A stretch of 64,000 bases of DNA from Platanthera guangdongensis. Its lineage: Eukaryota; Streptophyta; Magnoliopsida; Asparagales; Orchidaceae. The DNA lies in NCBI GenBank assembly GCA_039583875.1, contig CM077166.1:82086564-82150563 (forward strand), in the 5' to 3' direction. Under the pieces are notes generated by a model. That model had not been told where the DNA came from, ran no database searches, and saw only the letters and a program-made list of their open reading frames with translations. Shown one piece after another: positions 21,048 through 32,894 of this stretch; positions within the stretch are counted from its first letter, which is position 1; each line of letters begins with the position of its first letter. The translations under genes were made by a program, and so were the position numbers.

Positions 21048-24000
21048 TGTAATATCCCTCAGACTTCTAGACCCCTAGGATGGCTTTATAATGACTAGGT
21101 CATGACAAAGCCCTAGGAAGCAAAGGTTCTAGTCATACCCAATGTAACACCCCAAAAAGTATAGGCTAAGAGTTGACCTAAGCTGGAGGAAAATCATTGA
21201 GCGGAGCTCGATGAAAAATCGCCGAGTAGAGCTCAACGAAATCGCCGAGCAGAGCTCGAAGAAATCACCGGGCAGAGCTCTACGAAATCACCGAGCTCTT
21301 CTCGACGAAAAAAAAAACGGTTTCGTCGGAAAAAAAACGGTTTCGTCGGGCGGAGTTCGACGAAAAAAAATGGTTTTGTCGGGCGGAGTTCAACGGAGGA
21401 GATAAATTCGTCGGACTAACCTTCTAGTATTAGCATTTTGGAGGAGAGAGAAAAGCTCATCTTGCCCTTTAATGGAGGAGAGAGAAATTGGGAGGAGAGC
21501 ATTCACGGTATACGGAGACCAAGGGTCTCTCTCTCCTTTTCCAAAGTATTGATCATATTCCCCATTCAGTGTGGGGAAGGCCAGGGGTCGTTTTGGTGGC
21601 TGTTCAATGGCCGGAACAGTGAAACCACCCATGGCCGAAACCTCTTAATTGGCCATTATTGGTGTCATGAAGAAAGACACCTCCACTCCCCATTCTGACT
21701 CTTTATAATGACTTCCCAGACCCAAAGGAGTCATTTACTTTCTTCTCTCAATGAAATTGAGTCCTTCCACAGTGTTGTTGCAGTACTCCAGCGACTCCCC
21801 ACCCATAAATGGCGACCTGACAATCGGCACTGCTACACTCCACCTAGAAGGACGACTTCTCCCCCTCTCCCTCAGTGCTAGGATCCTAGATCAATTATGA
21901 GATACATTGGGCTCAATCGAGCCCGATCCAGTGAGAAGTTTTCTGGATTTTTCTGAGGCTTTTTCAACTCTCGGGTTCACTAGAAAAAGCCTCTTCGGTA
22001 GCCGTACCGCTGCGTGGCGATAGCCACCACCTCAAAGGAGGTGGTGGCGGCGGTGGCAGGCCGGGGAGATGGCCGGATGGCTGGCTGCAGTGTTAGGAAG
22101 TGGCTCTAGGAAGAATAAATCCTGGCCATTTGCGCGCTAGAGAATACAACCAGATGTCATCCTTTATGCGCCAGGATTTGTGCCTCATTGATTTAATCTT
22201 AGGATTAGTTATTTCTTTTCATTAGATTTTCTGTCACATAATTTACTGTTAATGTTTGTATTTTTTAAAAATACCTAGATGCTCCTAATGAAAAAGTGGT
22301 AAATATCAAAGTTGTAGCCCTTGTGGTCGACTTTAATTTAAAATTTGGTTTCAACTAATTTGGATCAGTGGTCTGACCTCAGCACCCAATATGGTGCAGT
22401 CTATACTTACGGCTAGTCAGATATTAAAATAGGTGCCCCACTTAACCACATGTCCAAATGACCAGAAATTTGGGAAGGGAGTAAGTCTTATCTATACCCA
22501 GGACATATCTAAAAATGAGATTTTTTTGAGAAACCTTTTCTATAGGTTTGGTAAAAATTTAATAATCCTATTGTAGCTTAATTAAGGGGCCTAATGACCT
22601 CACCAACCCCCAAAACTTTGGTGGATGGTCTTAGGGGTCACCATGAGTCACTGGTTAAAATCTCAAACTATTTGGACTTGTTTTGATTGGGTTTTGAAGT
22701 GTCTAAAGTTCGGGCCCTAAAGGGGTGAGTATAGGGTTTAGGATTCTTGGGGCTTGGAGGGGTCAAACCTCACCCAAATGGGTTGGGTCTCTGTCCAAAG
22801 TCCCGAGGTCAGTATGGTCACCCTCTCTTATGCCCTAGGGTTATTGTAGGTGGTAGTTGGACCGTTGCACCCCACTTAAATAACTTTAATCCTATTTAGG
22901 CCCTTGTACCTTAACGAATAATTTAGGGGTCCTATGACCTTGGATTTCCATGGCACGATGGTAGGAGTCATTTTTATAGTCATATTAATCTCTGGAATAT
23001 TTTACATGATTTTGGAATGAGTTTATAAGTAGGTTCATTCGTAAAGTGCACTATCATGGGTTTTCTTGAAGATTTTTTATATATGACTTTCTTACCTTGA
23101 AATTGCATGAGATTTAGTCAGTTATGATGTAAGACCATAACCAAGCACTAGAAATTTTAGTATGAATTTTTAGATCAATATTTGGAGTACTTTATTCACA
23201 ACTCATCAAGTTGCACTATCTATTTAGAAATTTCTTATGAATTAACTTGTTACTGAAAACTCATGAAATTTAGTCTGAGGTCCTTTTATGATATTGTAAA
23301 ACTCTGTAAAGTTTTGTGGAATTTTTGGAAGTCTGTTTACAGGGGTTTCTTCACAAGGTGCTTGTTTCTAAGTAAAATAATTGATTTTATTTTGGTACCT
23401 AATGAGCTTGGTAAATTATGATCTTTGGTCAGAGGTGCTTTCTAGTCACCCTTAATATTCAATAATTTTTTCATAATTTTCTGATGATGTATTATAGTAC
23501 TTCCTTCTTTACCCATAATTATTAGATTTAATGTGGATTGATTAATTAGAGGCCAAATCTTTTATGAATAATTATGAAACTTGGTATTCTCTAATTTATT
23601 GGCATCATATGGAGTTCATAATTTTTGGGTGGTCATAACGTATGTAAATCTTGTACTTGATGTTCAAAATCACCTATGGCCTTAATTTGGGAAAACTTAA
23701 ATGAATGTCAATTAAATTAGGAAAATTACAAGTTTCTGGAATTATTTTAATATTATCACTATAGACCCCAATAATTATCATAGGGCATATAGATGAATAT
23801 TTATGGGGGTCACCATTCCTGCATGTCATTTAACTCACTAGGTCTGTACATAACAAAATAGCAATATCAGGGAATCTTGAGATCCTTGGGTATGGGGTAA
23901 AGGGGTATGTGGTATACTTAACCTGTAGAGTATGACTGAGGTCATCAACGTGGGTCATGTTGTGAGAGCCTGGTGGTCTAGGTTAAGGCCGTACCTGGGA

Positions 24001-25626
24001 GCGACGAGTGATCTCCTTTCCCTAGTGAGAGAGTCCAACTACGCCCAGGAATATTTCAAGAGTCAAAGGCACTAAGGTTAGATTACGTAAACTTATGATG
24101 GGGTTTAATTTTGGGTAGATACCGATAGTAATGAGTAACTTGTGAAAGGGAGCTTTGGGCTTCAGCCGTCGTAGTTCCTAGTGTCCTCAGGACCCCACAC
24201 AAGGAATTTCATGGGCAGTCCAAGGTTAACATAAACTGTAAGAGTAAAATTTATTACAAGAGTAATTAGTCTTTATTGAAACTCCACTTACACTCACCTC
24301 TAGTATAGGGTTGATAATTCAACTTGGTCAAACGAGCATTATGCTCAGTGGTATTAGTTGTGGGCAGGTTAGCCCGGCGAGCCGATGGCTCAGTAGGTAG
24401 TTTGACGGACGCGTTAGACCGAGGAGCCTATGGCTCAGAAGTTCTGGTTTGCATATGCATAACATAAGGTGGTGGGTCTTTGTTACTTGACGGTTGTTCA
24501 CGTCGACATCGGTATGATGACTCAGCGAGTGTGGTTCACTCATAGCCAAGGAAAGACTGGTGGATTTGCCAGCATGGTACGCAGAGGCTTCGTGGTGTTT
24601 TCTTCATATTGAGGCATACAAGGGTCTAGGTTGGGTGGCGTGAATGTCGGCCTAGTAGTGGGATGGCCCGACCCACTACCTTCGTTTGCCACAGCGCGAG
24701 GTAGCTGAGAGTTTAGCTAACTCCAAAAGAACTAAAGGTCTGTGTGCATAGAGTTATGTGCATGAGTTGCACTTATGTGAACATAGCATTTCATCCGCAT
24801 AACATTTCACCACACTCATATTTGCATAAAAACTAACACCCCATCGTATAACCTAGTATGGGATAGCTTATACGATGAGAGCCTTGCAAAATACCCCTTA
24901 ACTTATAAGTTTGTATAGGCATTCATATACGTTAAAGTTATTTTTCATTATACTTTGCTCTCTCACTTTCGTTTTTACTGCCTTACTTTAGTATTATCAT
25001 ATTACTGTTGTACGCCTTTATAGTTCTGTTATATCACTGCTAGTTTAGGTCCACCGCCTTCTACTTTGACACTTCTCCACCTCAATATCTTCCATATCCT
25101 CCTTCCCGCATGGTGCCTAGTAGTCGCTGGGGGAGGCGAGGATGATAGTTGGCTTAGTCTTTTGACTAACGGTCGGTAGACTATTATTTTTCAGGGGCTC
25201 TGGATAGGAGACAGGCACCAGCCAGAGAGGCAGCACAAACAGGGCATGGTGCACATGGAGGTGGGCCAGTCTAGATCGGGAGCACGGGCTTCTGACTCTG
25301 TGAGTGATTAGTTTTGTTTGCTTCCGCGAGAGACCTTGTAGTGAGAATTCTAATGTACTGGGCATAAGCCCATTTACCTTTGTGTTCGTCTTTTCGATAC
25401 TCTCTCATTCTGGGACATGTTGTGATTCATGCTATTTATTTATATGTGATGTGTTTTGTGGACTTGGAATTTACGGTATTCTTTTATAAGCTTCCTCATC
25501 TTTGGTGATTCTGTGTGCTGACAGGGTTGGTGTTTCGTAGTGTCGACCTTCCGAGCGAAGGTATCACCGCAAAACTACAATTCTAGGCGTAAGACCCGAT
25601 TTCATAGCAAAAAAGGGGGTCTTACA
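21048..25626 (+). repeat. Gyp3 LTR, first copy (4.58 kb)
   Basis: It runs from TGTAATATCCC to GGTCTTACA. A second TGTAACACCCC lies 95 bp inside. Near 21195-21400 the unit CGAGCAGAGCTCGACGAAAT repeats imperfectly around GAGCTC. A TTTATAAT box at about 21712-21719 could be the promoter. From 22000 to the end it is AT-rich and I see no gene; the short frames near 24330 and 25117 have no recognisable content. Confidence 0.88.
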
Positions 25627-25629
25627 AAC

Positions 25630-25641
25630 TAGTATCAGAGC
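25630..25641 (+). other. Primer binding site of Gyp3
   Basis: TAGTATCAGAGC follows the LTR by three bases and differs by one base from the tRNA-Met complement. Confidence 0.85.
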
Positions 25642-25847
25642 CGAACATCGATTCGTAGAAAAAGAAGTCCACAAACCGTGGGCCACCCCGCACGAGCTTA
25701 GTTTGGGGACAAATTAGTAGCAGAAGCAATGGTGTGCCCATAAAAGGAAACCACGTGAAAAAGTCCCATCTCCTTTCTTCCTTTCCCTTATCATCTAACA
25801 ATTGGTATTCTCATTTGTAGCCTGCGACGAACCCTACTCCCCAGTAG

Positions 25848-26018
25848 GGGGCATTTCAGGCTCAGAATGTGATTCCACCCCTGCCAGCTTTGACACTATT
25901 CCAGCAGACAGAGATAGGCCAGACTTTGACTGCTATTCTGGAGGCCTTCAGGGCTCAGCAGTCTCTGGCTCCTCAGCCAAATCCCAGGGAAAACTGGTTG
26001 AGCGTCTTCCGAGGGTTT
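25848..26018 (+). pseudogene. Gyp3 gag N-terminal remnant
   Basis: A frame of 56 codons reads GAFQAQNVIPPLPALTLFQQ, then TEIGQTLTAILEAFRAQQSL and PRENWLSVFRGF. A low-complexity leader followed by a helical segment and NWL..F is how Ty3/gypsy gag proteins begin before their conserved core. The sequence stops there, and the second LTR follows within 12 bp with no polypurine tract. The rest of gag and all of pol were therefore deleted. Confidence 0.6.
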
Positions 26019-26029
26019 AGTGTTTAGGG

Positions 26030-28956
26030 TGTAACATCCCTCAGACTTCTAGACCCCTAGGATGTTTTTGTCATGACTAGGTCATGACAAAACCTTGGGA
26101 AGCGCAAAGGGTCTAATGACACCCAACGTAACACCCCAAAAGTACAGGCTAAGAGTTGACCTGAGCTGGATGAAAATCATCGAGCAGAGCTCGACGAAAA
26201 TCGTCAGCAGAGCTCGACGAAATCGTCGAGCAGAGCTCAACGAAAGAGCTCGATGAAAGACTCGAGAAACGCTGAGCGGAGTTCAACGAAAAAAATGGTT
26301 TTGTCGGGCAGAGTTCGATGAAGGAGATAAATTCATCAGACTAACCTTCTTGTATTGGCATTTTGGAGGAGAGAAAAAGCTCCTCTTTCCCTTTAAGGGA
26401 GGAGAGAGAAATTGGAATGAGAGCATTCACGGCCTAGGGAGACAAAGGGTCTCTCTCTCAATTTCCAAAGTTTTGATCATATTCCCCATTCAGTGTGGAG
26501 AAGGCCAGGGTTCGTTTTGGTGGTTGTTCAATGGCCGGAACAGTGAAACCACCCATGGTCGAAACCTCTTAATTGGCCATTAATGGTGCCATGAAGAAAG
26601 ACCCCTCCCTTCCACATTCTGACTCTTTATAAAGACTTCCAAGACCTAGAGGAGTCGTTTACACTCTTCCCTCCAGGAAATCGAGTCCTTCCATAGTGTT
26701 GTTGCAGTACTCTAGCGACTCCTCCCCCGCAAATGGCGACCCAAAATTCGGCATGGATGCGTTCCACCCAAAAGGTCAACTTCTCCCCCTCTCCCTCAAT
26801 GCTAGGATCCTAGATCAATTAGGAGAGACATTGGGCTCAATCGAGCCCGATCCAGTGAGAAGTGTTTTTGGATTTTCTGAGGTTTTTGCACCTCTTGAGT
26901 TCGCCAAAAAAGACCTCTCCGTTGGCCGTGCCACCGCCTGGCGATAGCCACCACCTCAATGGAGGTGGCGGTGGCGGTGGCCGGCCGTGGAGAAGGCCGA
27001 GTGGCCGTTGACAGCGTTAGGAAGCAGCACTAGGAAGAATAAATCCAGGCCATTTGCGCGCTGGAGAAGACAACCAGATGTCGTCCTTTATGCGCCAGGA
27101 TTCGTGCCGCCTTGATTTAATCTTAGGATTAGTTATTTCTTTTCATTTGATTTTCTGTCACATAATTTACTATTAATGTTTGTATTTTTAAAAATATGTA
27201 GAGGCTCCTAATGAGAAAGTGTAAATATCAAAGTTGTTGCCCTTGTGGTCTACTTTAATTTAAAATTGATTCAACTGAGTTAGGTCAGTGGTCTGAGCTT
27301 AGCACCCAATATGGTGCATTCTATACTTGGGCTAGTCAGATATTAAAATAGGTGACCCACTTAACCACATGTCCAAATGACCTAAAATTTGAAGGGGGTC
27401 AATGTTATCTATACCCAGGACATATCCAAAAATGAGAATTTTTTGAGAAACCTTTTCTATAATTTTGGTAAAAATTTAATAATCCTATTGTAGCTTAATT
27501 AAGGAGCCTAATGACCTCACCATCCCCCAAAACTTTGGTGGATGCTCTTAGGGGTCACCATGAGTCACTGGTTAAAATCTCAACCGATTGGATATGTTTT
27601 GATTGGGTTTTAAAGTCACTAATGTTTGGGCCCTAAAGGGGTGAGTTTAGGGTTTAGGATTCTTGGGGCTTGGAGGGGCCAAACCTCATCCAAATGTGTT
27701 GGGGCTCTGTCCAGAGTCCCAAGGTCAGTAGGGTCACCCTCTCTTAGAATTTGGGATGAGTTAGGGTGGTTGAGCCCTAGTACCCTAGTTCAAGCCTTGG
27801 TTTGAGCTTCTTAGGGTTTGTTAAGGACTTAGGGAGTTTAGTCTTTGTTTGGGATTGGGGTTTACCCCATGGGTTTATAGGGTGGAGAAATGCTCTAGCA
27901 TTGTTGTAGGTGGTAGTTTGACCATTGCGCCCCTCTTAAATAACTTTATTCCTAATTAGGCCCTTGCACCATAAAAAATAATTTAGGGGGTCCTATGACC
28001 TTGGATTTCCATGGGACGATGGTAGGACTCATTTTATAGTCATATTAATCTCTGAAATATTTTACAAGATGTTGGGATGAGTTTACAAGTAGGTTCCTTC
28101 GTAAAATGCACTATCATGGGTTTTCTTTAAGAATTTTTATATATGACTTTCTAACCTTGAAATTGCATGAGATTTAGTCAGTTATGATGTAAGACCATAA
28201 CCAAGCACTAGAAATTTTAGTATGAATTTTTAGATCAATATTTGGAGTATTTTATTCACAACCCATCAAGTTGCTCAATCTATTTAGAAATTTCTTATGA
28301 ATTAACCTGTTACTGAAAACTCATGAAATTTAGTGTGAGGACCTTTTATGATATTGTAAAGATCTGTAAAGTTTTGTGGAATTTTGGACGTCTGTTTACA
28401 GGGGTTGCTTCACAAGGTGCTTGTTTCTAAGTAAAATAATTGATTTTATTTTGTAACCTAATAAGCTTGGTAAATTATGATCTTTGGTCAGATGTACTTT
28501 CTGGTCACCCTTAATATTCAGTAATTTTTCCATAATTTTCTGATGATGTATTATAGTACTTCCTTCTTTACCCATAAGTATTAGATTTAATGTGGATTAA
28601 TTAATTAGAGGCCAAATCTTTTATGAATAATTATGAAACTTGGTATTCTCTTATTTATTGGAATCATATGAAGTTCATAATTTTTAGGTGGTCATAACTT
28701 ATGTAAATCTAGCACTTCATGTTCAAAATCACCTATGGCCTTAATTTGGAAAAAATTAAATAAATGCCAATTTAATTAGGAAAATTACAAGTTTCTGGAC
28801 TTAGTCTAATATTGTCAATATAGACCCCCAATAATTATATTTGGGTATTTGGATGAATATTTATGTTGGTCACCATTCCTGCATGTCATTTAGCTCACTA
28901 GGTCTACACATAGCAAAACAGCAATATCAAGGAATCTTGAGAACCTTGGGTATGGG
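26030..28956 (+). repeat. Gyp3 LTR, second copy (part 1)
   Basis: It aligns to 21048 onward. Relative to the first copy it has about 150 extra bases near 27747-27900, best read as a deletion in the first copy. The GAGCTC-centred repeats (26178-26340) and a TTTATAAAG box (about 26627-26635) are present. No gene is seen. Confidence 0.88.
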
Positions 28957-29828
28957 TGAAAGTCCACTTAGTGTCAACTACCTTCACCTATGGGGGGAAT
29001 AGGTGTCTTGCAGCGTTTTTGCGGAATTAAAATCGTACCTGCACACGAAAACAAAACAACACAGCATAGAAAGGACACAAGCAAATTATAGTGGTTCCCC
29101 GATTTGGGTACGTCCACTTTCCCCCTTCGACCTATCTCCCAACCAGGGACGACTCGGTCACTTCACCAACAGGATTGAAATCCAATCCTTGCACTAACGG
29201 AAGGAACCCTTCCACACGTAGGAGTCACCACTCCCATAACACGGGTTGCACCCAACCCTTACAACTAGGGACCAATCGGTCCGTTACAAAGAAATTGAAA
29301 ATAGATTGTATAAGAAATACAAACAACTTATGGAGACTAAGGTGTCCCTCTTCGTTCGATGACGTGTTCTTGAAGTCAACGAAGAGTCCACAACCCTAGA
29401 TCTCACTTGGAGAGAATCTCTCCGAAACCGGCGGCGGCAAGAAGGGCGACGGCATGGTTCTCGGGATCGGCGGCGACAACGGCGTGCTGCGGCTGTTCTT
29501 TGGAGATTCAGTCTTCGTAGAAAAGCTAGCAAGATCTTCCAACGGTCACACTAGGATCGATCGTCTCGATCGATTCGGAAGGGGAAGGTTTTCCCGATCA
29601 ACGAATCAAGAGACAAAGGATCTCTGGTTAGACGCGTGAGACGCAGTGCTTGGCTGAGCTTCTGTCGACGGGAGATCTGGAAGAAACCTAGATCAACGAC
29701 GTCGATCAACTGCACGAGCGGCGACGACGGCGGCGGAGAAGGATTTCCGATCTAGGTCACGTCGGCGGCTCAGCTTCTTCGTGTATTCGTTTTTCTGTCT
29801 TTTTTTTTACTGTTCAAAAATACAAATG

Positions 29829-29836
29829 TATTTATA
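29829..29836 (-). promoter_or_regulatory. TATA box, SIRE-B1 3' LTR
   Basis: GTATAAATACAT on the minus strand lies downstream of the palindrome array. The equivalent in the 5' LTR is at 36148-36155. Confidence 0.75.
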
Positions 29837-29964
29837 CATTAGGTCTTCAAGATGACCGTTGTGGGTCCCACCAGAAGAAACCCTAAAACCTGTTCAAAAC
29901 AGCGCCTTAACATTTGATCCGGTCCAGCGTGCTTCAGAAATTCGCCTAAGGCAAAATCGGCGAG

Positions 29965-30175
29965 AATCGAAGGTGATTCTCGTCGATTCGGCGAGAATCA
30001 GCCAGTGATTCTCGACGATTTTGACTTAGTGACAGATTTGCACGCTCTGATTTAGCCGGATAGAGACGGCGAGAATCAGCCAGTGATTCTCGATGATTTG
30101 GCGAGAATCACTAGTGATTCTCGTCGAATCGGCGAGAATCACTTAGTGATTCTAGTCGATTATTACTTAGACGAT
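29965..30175. repeat. Palindrome array in SIRE-B1 3' LTR
   Basis: Alternating CGAGAATC and GATTCTCG, separated by CACTAGT- or CCAGT-like spacers and ATTCGGC joints, form a chain of fold-back units. This copy has one roughly 31-bp unit more than the 5' LTR. Confidence 0.85.
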
Positions 30176-30496
30176 TTTTCGTCTTTCCACCCATGAGCTG
30201 CTCTTTGACCCGTCCTTGCTCCTTGTCTGCTCTTGCATTATCACATCCCTGTACTTGAAAATAAGTACACTCCAATAGAGAGAGTACACGTAGGCCAACA
30301 CACTGATCTGCTCAACGAGGGATTACGTCGCGCAGACCTGTGTATATTGACCTACTGCACCCTGACATTGGTGTGTACTTAGCGTGGAATAACTGCAAGC
30401 ACAACTTAAAAAATTTCATCAAATACATTGTCTATTTACCTTAGCTTGTTTAGGGGCTTCTTCAAATCAGGTACGTTGTGGATACAATACCCAACA

Positions 30497-30839
30497 ATCT
30501 CCCCCTATTTGAAGATGCCTAAACCCTACAAGCTAAGGTGAATAGAGCGTATGGGAATGAAAATCATAAACTTAAAATTGAGTTGAGAGAGATATTCATT
30601 ACCAATGCCAATTTCCTGAGAGTTGAGAGAGATATTCATTACCAATACCAATTTCTTGAGAGTTAACATGGATCCACCTTAGCCTTAGCCGAGAGGGTAA
30701 TCTCCCCCTTTCGGCTTCTGCAAATCTGGGTCTGTTGCATTTGACCCCTTTCTCCCCCTCAGTTCTTGCACCTGTGCTCACACTTGAGTTCCTGGCAGAG
30801 GCTCCCCCTAGATGCATGAGCCTGGAGCTTCTGTAGTCT
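30497..30839 (-). other. SIRE-B1 spacer with several polypurine tracts
   Basis: The minus strand has AATAGGGGGAGAT at the LTR border and further GGGGGA or GGGGA runs upstream near 30705, 30757 and 30805. Multiple polypurine tracts after pol are a known Sirevirus trait. Confidence 0.75.
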
Positions 30840-32881
30840 TCATTCCTCATAGTTTAGCATTCCCAATTCAGTTTTGAAAAGACTGAACTTGGCTTCGTCT
30901 AAGGGCTTTGTGAAAATATCTACAATCTGCTTGTCCGTAGGGACATAACAGAGAGAGATGTCCTTGTTCTCCATGTGCTCCCGAATGAAGTGGTAGCGCA
31001 CTTCAATATGCTTCGTTCTGCTATGTGATACCGGATTGTTGGCAATTGCAATTGCACTGGAGGAGTCGCAGTACATTGGTACTTCCTTGAACTGAAGGTC
31101 GTAGTCGGCTAACTGGTTTCTGATCCATAGGAGTTGTGCGCAACAGCTGCTTGTCGAGATGTACTCAGACTCTGCTGTGGAGGTTGCTACACAATTCTGC
31201 TTCTTGTTGTTCCATGAGATAAGCCTTCATCCGAGGAATTGACACGTCCGGGAAGTGCTTTTTCTGTCATCCCTACTCCCTACAAAATTAGCATCTTTTC
31301 GAGTTCTGACACCGTCACGAGGATCTCCGATGATCTGATCTCTAGGATGATCCCTCACGTGCCGGAGCTCTAGAAGTCTGGCGTCTGGAGCTTCGACTAC
31401 TTCTTGGGCTTCTCCTTCTTCTAAGAGATTTGCTCCATTTTGATCTTCAACATTCCCAGTTGACATTGAGGTGGAAACTTTGACGTACTTAGGAGTTTCA
31501 TCTTTAGCGGTCTCATCGAGACTCAGCTGTTCAAGTCGTGCACCTGCATCTTCAAGAATACCGCTGGAAGAATTGCTGTTAAGCAAGCTTCCTTCATCAA
31601 ATACAACATTAATTGATTCTTCTACCACTAGGGTTTTCTTATTGAAGACCCTATATGCCCGACTGTGGGTACTATAGCCCATGAATATGCCTTCGAAGCA
31701 TTTTTCACCAAATTTAGTACGCGGGTACTTCCCATTATTCAGTACATAACATCTGCAACCAAAGATCCTCAAATGGGACATGGTTGGTTTCTTGCCTTTC
31801 AGTAGTTCGTAGGGCGTCTTACGATGACTTTTGTTGATCAATGCCTGGTTTTGAACATGACAAGCCGTATTGACCGCCTCAGCCCAGAAGTATTCTGGGA
31901 GTGAAGCGTCATTCAACATTGTCGTGCAGGCTTCAAAGATTGTTCTATTTCTCCGCTCCGTGACTCCGTTTTGTTGAGGAGTGCGCGGGGAGGAAAACTC
32001 ATGAAAGATACCAAGTTCTTCACAGAACTCTGTCATTGCACCAGACTCGAACTCTGTTCCATGGTCACTTCTGATTTTGACCACTGAGCAGTTAAGTTTG
32101 TTCTGGATCTGCTTGACAAAGCTGGTGAAGATGTCAAACGTATCAGACTTGCGTTTTAAAAAGAACAACCAGGTAAACCGAGAGTGACCATCTACAATCA
32201 CGAGCGTATAAGACTTCCCTCCTAAGCTATGAACTTGCATTGGACCAAATAAGTCCATGTGCAGAAGATAAAGACATCTGGAGGAGTCTTTGTCTGAGAT
32301 GCCCTTAAAGGTAGCCCGAGTCTGTTTGCCCATCTGGCATGCAGGACAGGGACTATCTTTGATACACTTAATAATGGGAGCATCCCTCACTAAATCTTTG
32401 GAAAATAGCATATTAATTGTCTTGTAATTAATATGTGTCAATCTCTTGTGTCATTGTTCACAAAGAGATGCACTGCCTTTTGCTACTAGGCATACGGGGG
32501 TAGATGAATCTAAGCTAAGAAAATCTAAGCAGAAGATATTTCTGCTCCTAATGCCTGATAATACCGTCTCAGAAGAGGCACATGATATTATCAGGCATTT
32601 ATCCTTGCAGAACTTAACGTCATAACCTTTATCACATAACTGACTTACACTGATCAGGTTATGGTTTAACCCTTCAACATAAGCCACATCGGTGATAGAG
32701 ATTATACCGTTGGAAATCATACCGTAACCTCTGGTGACTCCTCGATCTGACCCCCAAAGATGACTTTGGGTCCATTCTCGACTAGAGTGTAATCACGCAG
32801 CAGGCTTCTTGTCCCAGTCATATGCCGGGAGCATCCACTGTCCAAGTACCATATTGGAGTTTTGGTGGCCTTTGGACATTC
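30840..32881 (-). pseudogene. SIRE-B1 pol with RT deleted
   Basis: Protease and early pol show [20 protein letters not shown]. The integrase zinc region follows ([20 protein letters not shown]), with TGA replacing the Trp of WHKRL. The integrase core keeps [19 protein letters not shown] and RRNRT with the DDE residues. After [20 protein letters not shown] the sequence jumps straight to [13 protein letters not shown] of RNase H. About 1.1 kb, the whole RT domain, is missing relative to 57243-58356. RNase H continues to [20 protein letters not shown] and MLNYEE. Such a copy could move only with RT from elsewhere. Confidence 0.92.
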
Positions 32882-32894
32882 CTGCAAAACAAAA

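Larger units (their letters stand above)
28957..30496 (-). repeat. SIRE-B1 3' LTR
   Basis: On the minus strand it begins TGTTGGGTATTG and ends GGACTTTCA. It holds the palindrome array (about 29965-30175, GATTCTCG-CGAGAATC type), then a TATAAATA box at 29829-29836, then an untranslated part ending in a CCCC-rich AGGTGAAGGTAGTTGACACT border typical of these LTRs. Confidence 0.94.

Noticed and set aside
29003..29639. Short frames repeated at 35321-35957 as a duplicated gene
   Set aside because: They are the two LTR copies of SIRE-B1.
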